Shown: piece by piece, positions 5,023 through 5,667 of the stretch | Position numbering within the stretch: position 1 is the stretch's first letter | How the letters are laid out: each line of letters opens with the position of its first letter | The notes under the pieces: generated by a model | What the model was told of the DNA's origin: nothing | Seen by the model: the letters and a program-made list of their open reading frames with translations, nothing else | The model's database searches: none | Translations under genes and position numbers: made by a program | Source of the DNA: Frankiaceae bacterium | GTDB taxonomy: Bacteria; Actinomycetota; Actinomycetes; JAFAQI01 | DNA: 5,667 bases | Assembly: GCA_030840545.1 (NCBI GenBank) | Contig: JAVEEH010000058.1 | Location: 1-5,667, forward strand | Direction of reading: 5' to 3'

Positions 5023-5667
5023 CCTCCTGCCCGAGCTCAGCGGCTGGTGGGACGCCGGTCTGCCCTTCGCGCTCGCCACGGTCGTCGACGTCCGGGGCAG
5101 CGCCCCCCGCCAACCCGGTGCCTCGATGGCGGTCCGCTCCGACGGCGAGGTCGTCGGGAGCGTCTCCGGCGGTTGCGTCGAGGGCGCGGTCTACGAGCTC
5201 TCGACCGAGGTGCTGAGCACGGGCACTCCGGTGCTGCAGACCTATGGCATCAGCGACGAGGACGCCTTCTCCGTAGGCCTGACCTGCGGCGGCATCCTCG
5301 ACATCCTCATCCGGCCGGTGAGCGCCGCTACCCAGCCGGCGTTCCCCTCGGTCGCAGCGTCCATCGCGCGGGAGGAGCCGGTCGTCGTTGCGACGGTCAT
5401 CAGCGGCGAGGCGACGGTCGCGGCGCAGGTCGCGGTGTGGGCCGACCGGGTCGAGGGATCGCTCGGCACCGAAGGGCTCGACGTCGCGGTGGTCGACGAC
5501 GCCCGCGGGATGCTCGCGCAGGGACAGACGGGGGTGCGGCACTACGGGCCCAGGGGCGAGCGCAGGCAGGACGAGGTGGCCGTCTTCGTCGAGTCGTTCG
5601 CACCGCCGCCGCGGATGCTCGTCTTCGGTGCCATCGACTTCGCGGCCGCGGTGGCGCGCATCGGCAA
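5015..5667 (+). CDS. coxF: XdhC/CoxF-family molybdenum cofactor chaperone (partial, 3' end outside window)
   Basis: From the GTG at 5015 an uninterrupted frame runs to the window edge (217 codons). XdhC proteins bind molybdenum cofactor, promote its sulfuration and deliver it to xanthine dehydrogenase/CO dehydrogenase-type enzymes. The N-terminal XdhC_CoxI domain (about 10-78) shows GSAPRQPGASM (28-38) and GSVSGGCVEGAVYE (48-61, with Cys54). The second conserved cysteine, Cys91, is in LTCGGILDILI (89-99). The C-terminal Rossmann-like domain begins at PPPRMLVFGAIDFAAAVARIG (197-217) and is cut off by the window. The loop reads FGAIDFA, where many proteobacterial relatives have FGAGHVA. GTG 5015 overlaps coxE by 8 nt, and a modest GGGAG at 4997-5001 is 13 nt upstream, so translation probably depends on coupling. 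The name coxF is by position after coxDE. XdhC or CoxI would be equally fair. Confidence 0.92.
   Translation, partial: MRDLLPELSGWWDAGLPFALATVVDVRGSAPRQPGASMAVRSDGEVVGSVSGGCVEGAVYELSTEVLSTGTPVLQTYGISDEDAFSVGLTCGGILDILIRPVSAATQPAFPSVAASIAREEPVVVATVISGEATVAAQVAVWADRVEGSLGTEGLDVAVVDDARGMLAQGQTGVRHYGPRGERRQDEVAVFVESFAPPPRMLVFGAIDFAAAVARIG

Noticed and set aside
3817..5079. Long minus-strand open frame (420 codons) opposite coxE
   Set aside because: It lies fully antisense to coxE, whose VWA metal site and family length are intact. The antisense translation is Arg/Gly/Pro-rich with no recognisable motif.

Overview
The window reads as chromosomal DNA from a high-GC actinomycete. The evidence is the strong G/C bias at third codon positions, the frequent GTG starts, a probable leaderless mRNA, a mycothiol-type DinB/maleylpyruvate isomerase family protein, and actinobacterial-style molybdenum hydroxylase maturation proteins. 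The genus cannot be fixed from the sequence.

Layout: (i) 1-69 is the last 22 codons of a CoxL-like molybdopterin large subunit. It overlaps by 4 nt (ATGA) the complete gene for the FAD-binding medium subunit CoxM (66-926). (ii) 962-1585 encodes a TIGR03085/MDMPI-type metal-binding protein on the same strand, with a probable leaderless GTG start. (iii) 1587-2864, on the opposite strand and only 1 nt from the previous stop codon, encodes a 425-residue exported protein made of four tandem carboxypeptidase-regulatory-like beta-sandwich repeats. (iv) A 108-nt divergent spacer (2865-2972) is followed by three overlapping plus-strand genes: a MoxR/CoxD AAA+ ATPase (2973-3875), a CoxE von Willebrand factor A protein (3856-5022), and the first 217 codons of an XdhC/CoxF maturation protein (5015 to the window edge).

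How they work together: CoxL and CoxM, with a CoxS [2Fe-2S] subunit expected just upstream, form a xanthine dehydrogenase/CO dehydrogenase-family hydroxylase. The large-then-medium order matches the S-L-M order of form II CO dehydrogenase-like enzymes, not the M-S-L order of form I. The substrate cannot be assigned because the active-site loop of the large subunit lies outside the window. CoxD, CoxE and the XdhC-type protein are the usual post-translational maturation set: an ATPase/VWA pair for active-site assembly and a molybdenum-cofactor chaperone. The notable feature is that structural and maturation genes are separated by two unrelated-looking genes, one of them on the opposite strand, so the maturation genes probably have their own promoter.

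I saw no tRNA, rRNA, CRISPR array, insertion sequence or attachment site. The most distinctive signal is the paired-cysteine pattern in the repeats of the exported protein: two cysteines in each of repeats 1-3, none in repeat 4, and none elsewhere in the protein.
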